Origin: Cellvibrio japonicus Ueda107
Lineage (GTDB): Bacteria > Pseudomonadota > Gammaproteobacteria > Pseudomonadales > Cellvibrionaceae
DNA length: 64,000 nucleotides
Direction of reading: 5' to 3'
Assembly: GCF_000019225.1 (NCBI RefSeq)
Contig: NC_010995.1
Location: 682,001 to 746,000, forward strand
In this document: one piece after another, positions 27,015 through 34,762 of the stretch
Numbering within the stretch: the first letter of the stretch is position 1
How the letters are laid out: each line of letters opens with the position of its first letter
Notes under the pieces: model-generated
Database searches by the model: none
Seen by the model: the letters and a program-made list of their open reading frames with translations, nothing else
What the model was told of the DNA's origin: nothing
Made by a program: the position numbers and the translations under genes

Positions 27015-27599
27015 ATGGATAAGCTGTTTATTACTGCCAATGACTTGCTGCTTGACTCTTTTCGCCTTGCCGAGCAGATCTATCAACGCGGTTTTCGTCC
27101 GCACTTTATTGTCGGTGTATGGCGTGGTGGCTCCCCGGTCGGGATTGCGGTACAGGAATATCTCGAATACGTCGGTGTCACCACCGACCATATCGCCATC
27201 CGCACCTCGTCCTATTACGGCATCGACAAACAAAGCAAGGATATCCGTGTGCACGGCCTGGACTATATCGTCAAAAACGTGGACGCCGATCAGGAACTTT
27301 TGATTGTGGACGATGTGTTTGACTCGGGGCGCTCTATCAAAGCCATCATCGACGAAATCAAACGCAAATCGCGCCGCAACACGCCCAACACCATCAAGGT
27401 GGCCTGTCCCTGGTACAAACCCACACGCAATGTCACCGACATCAAGCCCGACTTCTATGTACACGCCACCGACCGCTGGCTGGTATTTCCCCATGAGCTG
27501 TGCGGATTAACCCCCCAGGAAATATTACAAGGCAAGGGGAGTGAGATCGCTGACACTATTGCGCGCGCTACGGATACGGGGCAGTTTGGTAAGCCATAA
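27015..27599 (+). CDS. Hypoxanthine/xanthine-type phosphoribosyltransferase
   Basis: 194 residues. The PRPP-binding signature is LLIVDDVFDSGRSI (~95-108), with an N-terminal FIVGVWRGGSPVGIAVQEYL block and a C-terminal WLVFPHE, a pattern found in purine PRTs of the HPRT/XPRT type. It would salvage hypoxanthine, xanthine or guanine to the nucleotide using PRPP. It is the last plus-strand gene of the catabolic run, 21 bases after allC, and offers the salvage alternative to degradation. An 8-bp inverted repeat (TTCGTTAA/TTAACGAA) follows at about 27602-27655. Confidence 0.85.
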   Translation: MDKLFITANDLLLDSFRLAEQIYQRGFRPHFIVGVWRGGSPVGIAVQEYLEYVGVTTDHIAIRTSSYYGIDKQSKDIRVHGLDYIVKNVDADQELLIVDDVFDSGRSIKAIIDEIKRKSRRNTPNTIKVACPWYKPTRNVTDIKPDFYVHATDRWLVFPHELCGLTPQEILQGKGSEIADTIARATDTGQFGKP

Positions 27600-27667
27600 G
27601 TGTTCGTTAATGGTATAGGTGATAGCTGTTAATGGAAGTCTGTGCTTGTTAACGAATACGAAGGGCG

Positions 27668-27905
27668 TTAGCCCTGGGCGATAATATAATTACGCCCACT
27701 CCGCTTGGACAGGTAGAGACGTCTGTCCACCATATGGATAAAGTCCAGTAATTGGTTCTTGGTACCGGGTGTCACACTGCTGACACCAAGACTGATACTC
27801 AGTAGCTGACCAACTTGGGATTGGGCGTGGGGAATTTGAAAATTGCTTTGCGACAGCGCTCTGCCACAGTGGCAGCCGAGTCGAACATGCACCGATTGGC
27901 GCCTC
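27668..27905 (-). pseudogene. Remnant of a GGDEF (diguanylate cyclase) C-terminus
   Basis: On the minus strand the frame ending at 27668 reads LSISLGVSS, then VDRRLYLSKRSGRNYI, the standard GGDEF C-terminal motif (the usual form is ADRALYRAKRAGRN). Just upstream, in another frame, SAATVAERCRKAI matches the preceding GGDEF helix, so there is a one-base shift near 27840. No GGDEF active site remains. The fragment abuts the cupin stop codon and is a decayed, non-functional leftover. Confidence 0.7.
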
Positions 27906-27926
27906 CCGTGAGGCTGGCGTATTTTC

Positions 27927-28346
27927 TTATTCGCTAACCACAGGGCCTGGTGGATTTTTGGCAAACCAGTCCACAATCATATCCATATTTTGTTCGAAGC
28001 CTCCCGGGGCCGAAATATTCAGTGCTCCGGCACGGCTGCCGGTGCGGTTCTGGAAGTCATGGGGGGTACCTCCCGGCACCAGGACAAATGCTCCCCTGGG
28101 GCAGTCCACCCATGTGCCGTCCACGAAGAAACTCATCGTGCCTTCAAGTACATAAAAGACATCATCTTCCGGGTGAGCGTGGATTCCGGGGCCTTGGGTA
28201 TTCGCTTCCAGCCACCACTCTGAAATGGAGTATTGGCTCGCTGTTTCTCCCTCATCGGCCTTGAAGGTTGCCGACATATTACCCATTTGGTAGTGACGGC
28301 CGTCTCCGGGGCGAAGGACAATGGTTTTGCGGGTAGTGTCTGTCAT
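27927..28346 (-). CDS. Cupin-domain protein
   Basis: 139 residues, a single cupin barrel. Motif 1 is GPGIHAHPEDDVFYVLEG (metal ligands His, His, Glu) and motif 2 is GAFVLVPGGTPHDFQN. Single-domain cupins of this type are small metal-binding enzymes or sensors. It lies at the edge of the purine region on the opposite strand to allC, and nothing in the sequence names the substrate. A role in ureide metabolism is possible but unproven. Confidence 0.8.
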   Translation of the reverse strand: MTDTTRKTIVLRPGDGRHYQMGNMSATFKADEGETASQYSISEWWLEANTQGPGIHAHPEDDVFYVLEGTMSFFVDGTWVDCPRGAFVLVPGGTPHDFQNRTGSRAGALNISAPGGFEQNMDMIVDWFAKNPPGPVVSE

Positions 28347-28585
28347 AGTGGGCAGCTCATTGGTGTTATTTAGCCTATCGAGAGGTGATATGGGATTCTC
28401 CTCCTGACTACCTATACAGAAACATCCGGGTTTTTGGCAAGTGATTAGCGATTACGTGTTTCGTGAAACTCTTTAAAAATCTGCGCCGGTTCAGTTTTGC
28501 GACAAACTTTTATCAAGGGGTAGCCTTGGTCTTTTTTGAGTGTACCGGTGGTTTTGGCATCCAGGTGCGCACGGGGTTTTCCATT

Positions 28586-28621
28586 AAAAATGGCACCCGG
28601 ACAGCACAAGATGCCGGGTGC
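28586..28621 (-). terminator. Rho-independent terminator of the second NUP gene
   Basis: Perfect 8-bp G+C-rich arms (28593-28600 and 28614-28621, GCACCCGG/CCGGGTGC) with a 13-base loop start 12 bases past the NUP stop. On the minus strand CATTTTTAAT follows. The rest of 28347-28585 holds nothing I recognise. Confidence 0.75.
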
Positions 28622-28632
28622 AGGATGGGACA

Positions 28633-29676
28633 TTATTTTGCGGAGGGAATGGTTTTTTCGTAGGCTTTCCAATCGTTAATCAACGCTTGTGCGACCCGAT
28701 TACCCAGGGCATAGGCCGCTTCGATGGCGGGCAGGCCTTTATCGGGATAGGGGGCTGTGGTACTCCAGGCAGCTGTTTTACCCGGTGGCGGTGCGCTGAA
28801 GTTGCTCACCGTGCGCAGCACCAGGATGCGCTGGGTATCCACCCGTCCCAGCTTGGCCATACGATGTAATGCGGTCAGGGTGCCGTTATCTTCCATATTG
28901 GTTGTCATAAAGTTGCTGTCTTTACCGGCGTGCAGGTGCATCCAATCGTTAGCCCATTCATTTAATTTCCAACCGTGCCAGTAGGTGCTGGAGCCAATGG
29001 TATCGCCAATGGTGACGAAGGGCGGGCGCAGGGCCTGGGGATAGCCGGTGTATTGTTCACGGAAGGCTTTCATGGCCGGGGTATCGGCAACAGGGTGATC
29101 TTTGGTTAGCTGGTACGCCCAGTTCACCAGGCCGGGATTGAGTGCGTAATGAATGGTATCGACGGTCCAGCCGGTGGATTCCTGGTTAGGCTTTTTGGCA
29201 CCCAGGGGAATCAAACCGTATTGCCAGTCTTTGGGAATTTCACGGCCATCAATTTCATACAGCAAATCGCCGTCTACAACATGTTTAGCCCACACACCTG
29301 TGCCCAGCGAGACATCGAGCGGATCACCACCGCCGATGCCGGCGATAATCCAATAGGCTTTGGACAGGTCAAAACGTGGGTCCATACCCAGTGCCATAAT
29401 CGACGCCGTGGCATTGGTCACACCGCCGCCGGTGCAAATGGCGAGCAGGCCGGTGTCATTCATATGCAGGTCATAGAGGCCCAGTGGAAATGGGAAGGTG
29501 TTATCGAGCTTTTGCCGCTCGATCCACAATTGGTATTCACCGGGTTGATCGCCGCGCACCTCGCCGTGCTCAAACATACTGACCACGACTACTTTGACCG
29601 GTATGGCGGCCTGTGCATTAAGGGCGACCACCAGACTGGCCAGGACTAGCAGGGCGCTGCCAATTAAATTCAACAT
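28633..29676 (-). CDS. NUP-family purine nucleoside 'permease', secreted
   Basis: 347 residues with a cleavable signal peptide (to NAQAAIP) instead of the lipobox seen in the paralog at 18449. NUP family features: VKVVVVSMFEHGEV, LAICTGGGVTNATASIMALG, WAKHVVDGDLLYEIDGREI and TTNMEDNGTLTAL. The two paralogs differ mainly in anchoring, which suggests one free and one membrane-bound periplasmic protein. It lies downstream of the deaminase at 29829 on the same strand, with a copy of the shared motif between them. Confidence 0.85.
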   Translation of the reverse strand: MLNLIGSALLVLASLVVALNAQAAIPVKVVVVSMFEHGEVRGDQPGEYQLWIERQKLDNTFPFPLGLYDLHMNDTGLLAICTGGGVTNATASIMALGMDPRFDLSKAYWIIAGIGGGDPLDVSLGTGVWAKHVVDGDLLYEIDGREIPKDWQYGLIPLGAKKPNQESTGWTVDTIHYALNPGLVNWAYQLTKDHPVADTPAMKAFREQYTGYPQALRPPFVTIGDTIGSSTYWHGWKLNEWANDWMHLHAGKDSNFMTTNMEDNGTLTALHRMAKLGRVDTQRILVLRTVSNFSAPPPGKTAAWSTTAPYPDKGLPAIEAAYALGNRVAQALINDWKAYEKTIPSAK

Positions 29677-29730
29677 GAAACTACCTCACAGGGACTCAAT
29701 GGAAAACTCTCTTTCGTTAATGAAAAAATT

Positions 29731-29741
29731 GACCATTTGGA
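29731..29741 (+). promoter_or_regulatory. Shared purine-region motif, copy C
   Basis: GACCATTTGGA is identical to the first 11 bases of copy A, and GGATA follows one base nearer than in copy A. It lies about 55 bases upstream of the second NUP gene, in the opposite orientation to it. Confidence 0.4.
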
Positions 29742-29828
29742 TGGATAAATAAATGCAAAGAAAAATACGGTATAGGCAATCAGAGGTATTTGACCAAGTG
29801 CAAAACCAATTTCCTGTAAGCCGTGCAA

Positions 29829-30842
29829 TTAATGAGTCTGGAAGTGGGTAACGTACTGGGTAAGTTTGTCCAGATAAACTTGTTTCTCCGGCTCGGGCAA
29901 CCAGGACACCCGGAAGGCATTGCCGACCAGTGTGGTAATTTCCTCTGTGTTGAAGTTACCCTCGCGCTGCAGCTCAATCAGGTTTTCATTCAGATAGGCA
30001 CGAAAATAGGCGGGATCATCGGAATTGATCGTGGCCAGCATGCCTTTTTCCAGCATCTGGCGAATTTCGTTCGATGTGAGCGATTGCACAACAAAACGAT
30101 TGGAGACAGGACAAATCGTCAAACCCAGCCCGCGTGCCTTAATAGCTTCGCACAGGGTATCGCTCTCCAATGAGTTAATCCCGTGATCAATGCGATCTAC
30201 CTGGATGTCATCCAGGCATTGGCTGATATGGACTAAGGTGTTGAGTTGGTTGACATCGCAATGCATGGTCAATTTCAAACCCATATCGCGCGCTTTGCGA
30301 AATACTTCGGCAAATTTAACCGGTGGATTATGTTTTTCATCAGAATCCAACCCCACACCAATTAGCCAATGGCGGTAAGGCTCTGCCATCAGTAAATGCT
30401 CCATGGCGGATTCAGCGCTCATATCGCGCAGGAAACACATAATCAATTGACTTTTAATGCCCAGCTTTTCTTCGGCATCGATTTGCGCGCGGTGAATACC
30501 GCGAATAACGGTATCAAAGGCAATGCCCCGGCTGGTGTGGGCCTGGGGATCAAAAAACAATTCACAGTAAAGTGTTTCCTGGCTGCGCGCCTTGCTCAGG
30601 TAATCCCAGGTCAACTGGTAAAAATCTTCCTCTTCACACAGGACTTTCATTGCGGCGTAATAAATCGTTAGAAACGAGGGCAGGTCGTAAAAATTGTAGG
30701 CAGCTATCAACTCTTCCGGTGTTTGGTAATCCAGCGGGACATTATTTTTCTTTGCCAGGGCAAAGCTCAGTTCGGGTTCCAGGGTTCCTTCCAGGTGAAC
30801 GTGCAATTCGGCTTTTGGCATCTGTTCGATAAAGGCTTGCAT
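29829..30842 (-). CDS. ADA-family deaminase with altered HAGE motif
   Basis: 337 residues from the ATG at 30842 (GGAG 5 bases before it). H14 and H16 (ELHVHLEGT), ERIDHG-type RIDHGI and NSDDPAYF are intact. The catalytic HAGE block of adenosine and adenine deaminases is replaced by HCDVNQ, so the usual proton-shuttle Glu is missing or shifted. The substrate may be an N6-substituted or otherwise modified adenine rather than adenosine. It is minus-strand, with its own sigma-54-type promoter and motif copy, followed by the second NUP gene. It is related to the gene at 24529 but clearly diverged. Confidence 0.83.
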   Translation of the reverse strand: MQAFIEQMPKAELHVHLEGTLEPELSFALAKKNNVPLDYQTPEELIAAYNFYDLPSFLTIYYAAMKVLCEEEDFYQLTWDYLSKARSQETLYCELFFDPQAHTSRGIAFDTVIRGIHRAQIDAEEKLGIKSQLIMCFLRDMSAESAMEHLLMAEPYRHWLIGVGLDSDEKHNPPVKFAEVFRKARDMGLKLTMHCDVNQLNTLVHISQCLDDIQVDRIDHGINSLESDTLCEAIKARGLGLTICPVSNRFVVQSLTSNEIRQMLEKGMLATINSDDPAYFRAYLNENLIELQREGNFNTEEITTLVGNAFRVSWLPEPEKQVYLDKLTQYVTHFQTH

Positions 30843-30885
30843 GGGGGCTCCTGGGATGGTGGATAAAAGGTTGCATGACCCCAAC

Positions 30886-30902
30886 AGCAAGAATTGTTCC
30901 CA
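30886..30902 (-). promoter_or_regulatory. Candidate sigma-54 promoter for the variant deaminase
   Basis: The minus strand reads TGGGAACAATTCTTGCT: GG and GC with the 10-base spacing, exact -12 TTGCT, partial -24. The start would be near 30874, about 32 bases before the ATG. Confidence 0.42.
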
Positions 30903-30944
30903 ATCTTTATTTTCCTGACCGTTTGGGCAGAAAATTAAAAAACC

Positions 30945-30959
30945 TGGCCAAATTGGCCA
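30945..30959 (-). promoter_or_regulatory. Shared purine-region motif, copy D (perfect palindrome)
   Basis: TGGCCAA-A-TTGGCCA is a perfect 7-1-7 palindrome about 43 bases above the -24 box. Read on the minus strand, CCAATTTGGCCAGG aligns with CCATTTGGACAGG of copy A with one inserted base and one substitution. Confidence 0.5.
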
Positions 30960-31160
30960 CCAGGTGTGCACAAGAATAGTCAGTCAACCGAGAAAAAGCC
31001 CAATTCGGGAGCATGGAGACCTTGATGATGCCAACCGGTTTCCACAGGCTTGCGGGGCGGTATAACCCCCGTTGAGAGGTACCTGTAATCCTCTTCGTAT
31101 ACTGAGCCCTGGATATAAATTAACCATTGATAAATAAAGAACTTTTTTTACCGGCCAGGC

Positions 31161-31189
31161 TTGACTCACACCAGCCAAGCGGGTTTAAT
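31161..31189 (+). promoter_or_regulatory. Promoter of tRNA-Phe
   Basis: TTGACT (31161-31166), a 17-base spacer and TTTAAT (31184-31189) are near-consensus sigma-70 elements. The G+C-rich discriminator CGCGCC that follows is typical of stable-RNA promoters under stringent control. The start would be about 25 bases before the mature tRNA. Confidence 0.75.
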
Positions 31190-31221
31190 ACGCGCCTCTC
31201 GCAGCCAGCCTGCGACGACAC

Positions 31222-31297
31222 GCCCAGATAGCTCAGTCGGTAGAGCAGTGGATTGAAAATCCTCGTGTCGGTGGTTCGATTCCGCCTCTGGGCACCA
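31222..31297 (+). tRNA. tRNA-Phe (anticodon GAA)
   Basis: 76 bases with encoded CCA. The acceptor stem GCCCAGA pairs with TCTGGGC; the D-arm has AGCTCAGTCGGTAGAGC; the anticodon loop TTGAAAA has GAA at 31255-31257; the T-loop is GGTTCGATTCC. All canonical positions are present. Confidence 0.98.
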
Positions 31298-31307
31298 TCT
31301 ATTATGA

Positions 31308-31339
31308 AACCCGAAGTTCTTACGAGCTTCGGGTTTTTT
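31308..31339 (+). terminator. Rho-independent terminator of tRNA-Phe
   Basis: Arms 31308-31316 (AACCCGAAG) and 31327-31335 (CTTCGGGTT) are perfect, with a 10-base loop and a run of six T ending at 31339. Confidence 0.9.
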
Positions 31340-31509
31340 GCTATTGGATTTGTGCATTTATCTCTCGCAGACGCTGTTTTGTACGCTATTGTTTTATGGT
31401 TATGGCCTTTGGGTGGTTTGCCCGCTTGAGCGCGTCGTTTGGTGCGTTGTCGCCGGGTGTATAAAGGTACCGGCACTTTCTAATAACCGTGTGAGTCAAG
31501 GAGTCGAAA

Positions 31510-33372
31510 ATGTCTGATTATGTGTTTGGCAAAAACCAGCCGCCCCACCGACGCTGGCCTGTTGCCTGGTATAACCCCTGGGTATTACTGCGTTCGCTGC
31601 GCGAAATGCTGGCTACGGATGATCAAATCCGCAATCTTGATCGACGTGAAATGTATTCGTCGACACTGGAGTTGATCCAGGTAGCAGAAACTGAACGCGA
31701 TGACGATTTCTGGTGGGATTTTGTTTCAGATACCGGCGATGGCGGCAATGCAGCCTATGCCGTAGCCCGCCAAATGCAAATTCCCCTGTTAAACAAAAAG
31801 GTGCGCGAGGGGTTGGTGGGTGATATTCCCGATACCCTGCCGATGGGCGAGCTGTTGGTGTTGGGCGGGGATTTGGCCTACCCGGGAGCCAGTGTTGAAG
31901 AGTACCAATACCGCCTCGCCGAAATGTGGACGGCCTCGGGACAGCAGGAGCGCCCGGCGCAGGAGGCGGCGGCCCAGTTGCGGCCCTCCCTGGCCATACC
32001 GCAAAACCATGATTGGTTTGACAACATTTCTTCCTTTAACTTGTATTTTGTGGATCGGCGGGAAAAAGAGCCGGAGCAAGGGTTTTCCATAAAATCCGCT
32101 GAAACCCAGGTAGAGGTCACACCACTGTCAACCCGCAAATTGCAGAAGCAAAGTTATTTCGCCGCACGCTTGCCGAACAACTGGGTGATACTGGGATTGG
32201 ATTTTGCCCTGGTAGGCGATATTGATCGTAAACAGCACATCGCATTCCGGAATTTATTTAACGGTTCTCCTGGTTGCGAGCCACAGATTACGCCGGAAGA
32301 TAATATTATCCTGCTCTATCCGGAGCCCTATTGGACGCGCGATTTGGGCGACCACGCGCGCGAGGGTTACCCCAAGCGCTATCAGCGCCTGGAAGCGTTT
32401 ATCCGCGATAAAAACGGCAAGATTCGCCTGCGCATTGCGGGGGATATCCACCATTACGCGCGCGAATTTTCTTCCGCAGGCCAGTCGGGTGCTGATGACA
32501 TGTTGATCACTGCCGGTGGTGGCGGCGCGTTTCTGCATCCTACCCATACCAACAATACCAAAGCCGATAAAGTGCGCTGTCACAGGGAAGAGCCCTTTGC
32601 GATGAGTGATGACCTCAAGTCCAGGATTCGCCTGGGGGTGGATAGCAAAGGCGATGCAGAGGTTGCCAAGGTTTATGATCGCCATGAGCTATATCCAACG
32701 GCAGCACAAAGTAAGTCGCTGTTATGGCGAAGTGTATTTTCCTTCTTTAAACCGGCGGAGAGTTTGTGTAGTCAACTGCGCGATAAGCGCGAGGATTTTT
32801 GGAAATATCTGCGGCTTTCCATTTGCCAGGGCAACATCTTATTTGCGGTATTGTTGGGAGTGATATTTGCGTTTGCGGTTGTAACCAGTAGCTGGATTCC
32901 CGGCATTTTATTATTGGCCATATACGCGGGTATTAGTGGTGAGGGAGGCATGGGTTTTAAAATCCTGGGGGCGTTTGTGGGCGCCTTAGTCCTGGGGATC
33001 GCTGAAGCCATTGCTTCTGGATTATGCATATCCAGCTGGAATATGTGTGGGCTTATTTTCGCCTGGGTGGGCGCAGCCCTATTGGGCATAGTGATTGGCG
33101 GGTTGATTACCGGCATTTATTTTTGGATATGCTCAGCCCGTGGATACTTACCCAACAATGCTTTTTCGCACCTGGGACATGAAGGCTATAAAAGCTTTTT
33201 GCGTTTTCGTATTGATCGCGAAGGAAATCTGCATGGATACCTGTGGGGAACCAACCATGTCCCGAGCTTTTGGGTAAAAAATCCGGCTGCTGATTATCCG
33301 CTGTGGGTTGAAGCCGACCACTGTGTAAAAGCCGATTGGGAGATCAAGGATACTTTTATCTTGCGCAAATAA
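31510..33372 (+). CDS. Calcineurin-like metallophosphoesterase with C-terminal membrane segments
   Basis: 620 residues. The N-terminal ~430 residues form a metallophosphoesterase domain: GGDLAYPG (usual GD), PQNHDW (in place of GNHD), AGDIHHYAREF and a GGGGAFLHPTH block. From ~440 to ~540 four hydrophobic segments (ILFAVLLGVIFAFAVV, IPGILLLAIYAG, LGAFVGALVLGIA, WVGAALLGIVIGGLITG) anchor it in the inner membrane, and a soluble C-terminus follows. No signal peptide, so the catalytic domain is probably cytoplasmic. Substrate unknown. It is a single-gene unit between a tRNA terminator and its own strong terminator. Confidence 0.82.
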   Translation: MSDYVFGKNQPPHRRWPVAWYNPWVLLRSLREMLATDDQIRNLDRREMYSSTLELIQVAETERDDDFWWDFVSDTGDGGNAAYAVARQMQIPLLNKKVREGLVGDIPDTLPMGELLVLGGDLAYPGASVEEYQYRLAEMWTASGQQERPAQEAAAQLRPSLAIPQNHDWFDNISSFNLYFVDRREKEPEQGFSIKSAETQVEVTPLSTRKLQKQSYFAARLPNNWVILGLDFALVGDIDRKQHIAFRNLFNGSPGCEPQITPEDNIILLYPEPYWTRDLGDHAREGYPKRYQRLEAFIRDKNGKIRLRIAGDIHHYAREFSSAGQSGADDMLITAGGGGAFLHPTHTNNTKADKVRCHREEPFAMSDDLKSRIRLGVDSKGDAEVAKVYDRHELYPTAAQSKSLLWRSVFSFFKPAESLCSQLRDKREDFWKYLRLSICQGNILFAVLLGVIFAFAVVTSSWIPGILLLAIYAGISGEGGMGFKILGAFVGALVLGIAEAIASGLCISSWNMCGLIFAWVGAALLGIVIGGLITGIYFWICSARGYLPNNAFSHLGHEGYKSFLRFRIDREGNLHGYLWGTNHVPSFWVKNPAADYPLWVEADHCVKADWEIKDTFILRK

Positions 33373-33390
33373 TCGGCAGCAAGGGCTTAT

Positions 33391-33418
33391 ACAAAACGGC
33401 ACTTTGGTGCCGTTTTGT
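33391..33418. terminator. Bidirectional terminator after the phosphoesterase
   Basis: Perfect 12-bp arms (33391-33402 ACAAAACGGCAC and 33407-33418) with loop TTTG; A-rich on one side and T-rich on the other, 18 bases after the stop. The following 33419-33625 stretch is a T-rich leader without a gene. Confidence 0.88.
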
Positions 33419-33625
33419 ATTTTCAGCCTTTATAAAATACTTTCCTGAGGCCATCATCGTGTGTTTTTTTTATTTGTGCACGGTTTTTTTATTGCCATTT
33501 AATCGATAGCTGACAGGTATGCTTACCTATACTGATATCGGCAACTGATCTACCCTGGAGCCAATCATCGCGCTGGCACCAACAGGAGTTTCGGTGTTGT
33601 ATGTTCGCCGAGAGAGGAAGCACCT

Positions 33626-34045
33626 ATGCGTAGTTTTATCCGACACCCCACATCTATCCCCATTCAACTTAGCACTTCCCCCTGCGATTCAATGTGTGTG
33701 AATGTGCGTAATCTAAGCGCAGGAGGTGTCTGTTTTTTAACAGACGAGCCCGTCAAGGTGGGAGATAAGGTTGATTTCTGGATCCCACATGTTCGCCCCG
33801 AATACCAGGGAAAAGGTGTTGTGGTGTGGCGACGTGACCACAAGCCCAAAGGGTACGAAGTGGGGGTTCGCTTTACCAGTGATGATGAATATTTTCGCGT
33901 GCGTATGGTAGAGCAGGTTTGTTGTATTGAAGATTATCGCCAGCGATTGGCACTTAAGGGGCGCCAGTTGAGCAGTGAAGCCGCCGCGCAGGAATGGATT
34001 GAGAAATATGCAGGGAAATTTGATCAGCGCGCTATGACACACTAA
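33626..34045 (+). CDS. PilZ-domain protein (c-di-GMP receptor)
   Basis: 139 residues. The c-di-GMP-binding signature is present: RSFIRH (RxxxR) at residues 2-7 and NLSAGG (D/NxSxxG) near 29-34, followed by the beta-barrel part ending in YEVGVRFTSDD. A short helical tail follows. It is soluble and is expected to transmit c-di-GMP to an unknown partner. It is convergent with the giant surface-protein gene, with a shared terminator between them. GAGAGG precedes the start. Confidence 0.9.
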   Translation: MRSFIRHPTSIPIQLSTSPCDSMCVNVRNLSAGGVCFLTDEPVKVGDKVDFWIPHVRPEYQGKGVVVWRRDHKPKGYEVGVRFTSDDEYFRVRMVEQVCCIEDYRQRLALKGRQLSSEAAAQEWIEKYAGKFDQRAMTH

Positions 34046-34077
34046 TAACAATACCTGCAGTAGCGGGCGTAGAAATA

Positions 34078-34103
34078 AAAACGCCCGGAAGTCCGGGCGT
34101 TTT
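34078..34103. terminator. Bidirectional terminator between PilZ and giant surface gene
   Basis: ACGCCCGG (34081-34088), loop AAGT and CCGGGCGT (34093-34100) are a perfect stem flanked by AAA and TTT, so it serves both convergent genes. Confidence 0.9.
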
Positions 34104-34123
34104 AGGGGGGGCGTGATTATCCG

Positions 34124-34762
34124 TTAGAACCGGAAGGTGCCGGATACGGAAAACAAATCTGCCTGTTGCTGATCGAAATAAATCCGGCGTATACCAACGC
34201 CAATGCCCAGTGAGTCTCCAATAGGTACTTCAAGGCGCACGCCAACCAGGGGATCTGCACCCTCGTCCTCATCGATACTGAGTACGTTATTGCGTACATC
34301 AATATCGCTTTGCCAGAGGTAGATACCGATTTCACCCAGCAGGTTAATACTACCGATCAGGTTCACTTTTAAACCCTGTACCAGGGTGAACCCCTGGGCA
34401 CTGATCGGGTATTTTGCAGCAAAGTCGCGCGTGAACTCATCGAGGTTGGTATCGCCCGCCAGGGTAAGGTTAACCCTTACCTTGTTCAGATCCAGATAGC
34501 CTGCTTCCGAAAACCAGTGCTGGTCCCATTGATAGCCGACGGAGATCTGGTAGCCGGTGCGATCGGTGTCGTAGCGATTGAGAGTGACCTCATAACCCGC
34601 GTCTTCCAGCGCCTGACGAAAATCCTGTTTGGTCACTGTGCTGTTTACATCGTAAATATCTGCACGTACATAGAAAGGCTTGTCCTGTGCCGCCTGGGAT
34701 GTCATGGCCGATACTAACAAGGCCAGGACCACCAGGGTTTTTGTGCTCACTTTTCTCGTCAT
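34124..34762 (-). other. In-frame outer-membrane barrel domain with its own start signals
   Basis: The last 212 residues of the giant protein look like a complete protein. An ATG at 34762 has CTGGGAG 8 bases upstream, followed by a signal peptide (KTLVVLALLVSAMTSQAAQ) and an 8-strand-type barrel with alternating strands (GYQISVGYQWDQHWFSEAGY, VGVRLEVPIGDSLGIGVGI) ending in SVSGTFRF. It may be translated separately as well as within the fusion. Confidence 0.65.

Noticed and set aside
28445..28672. Minus-strand frame of 75 codons between cupin and NUP genes
   Set aside because: It overlaps the NUP stop and its terminator, and shows no family features.
31120..31476. Minus-strand frame across the tRNA
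   Set aside because: It runs antisense through tRNA-Phe and its terminator.
31222..31509. tRNA-Phe as an integration site
   Set aside because: No integrase and no repeat of the tRNA 3' end within the window.
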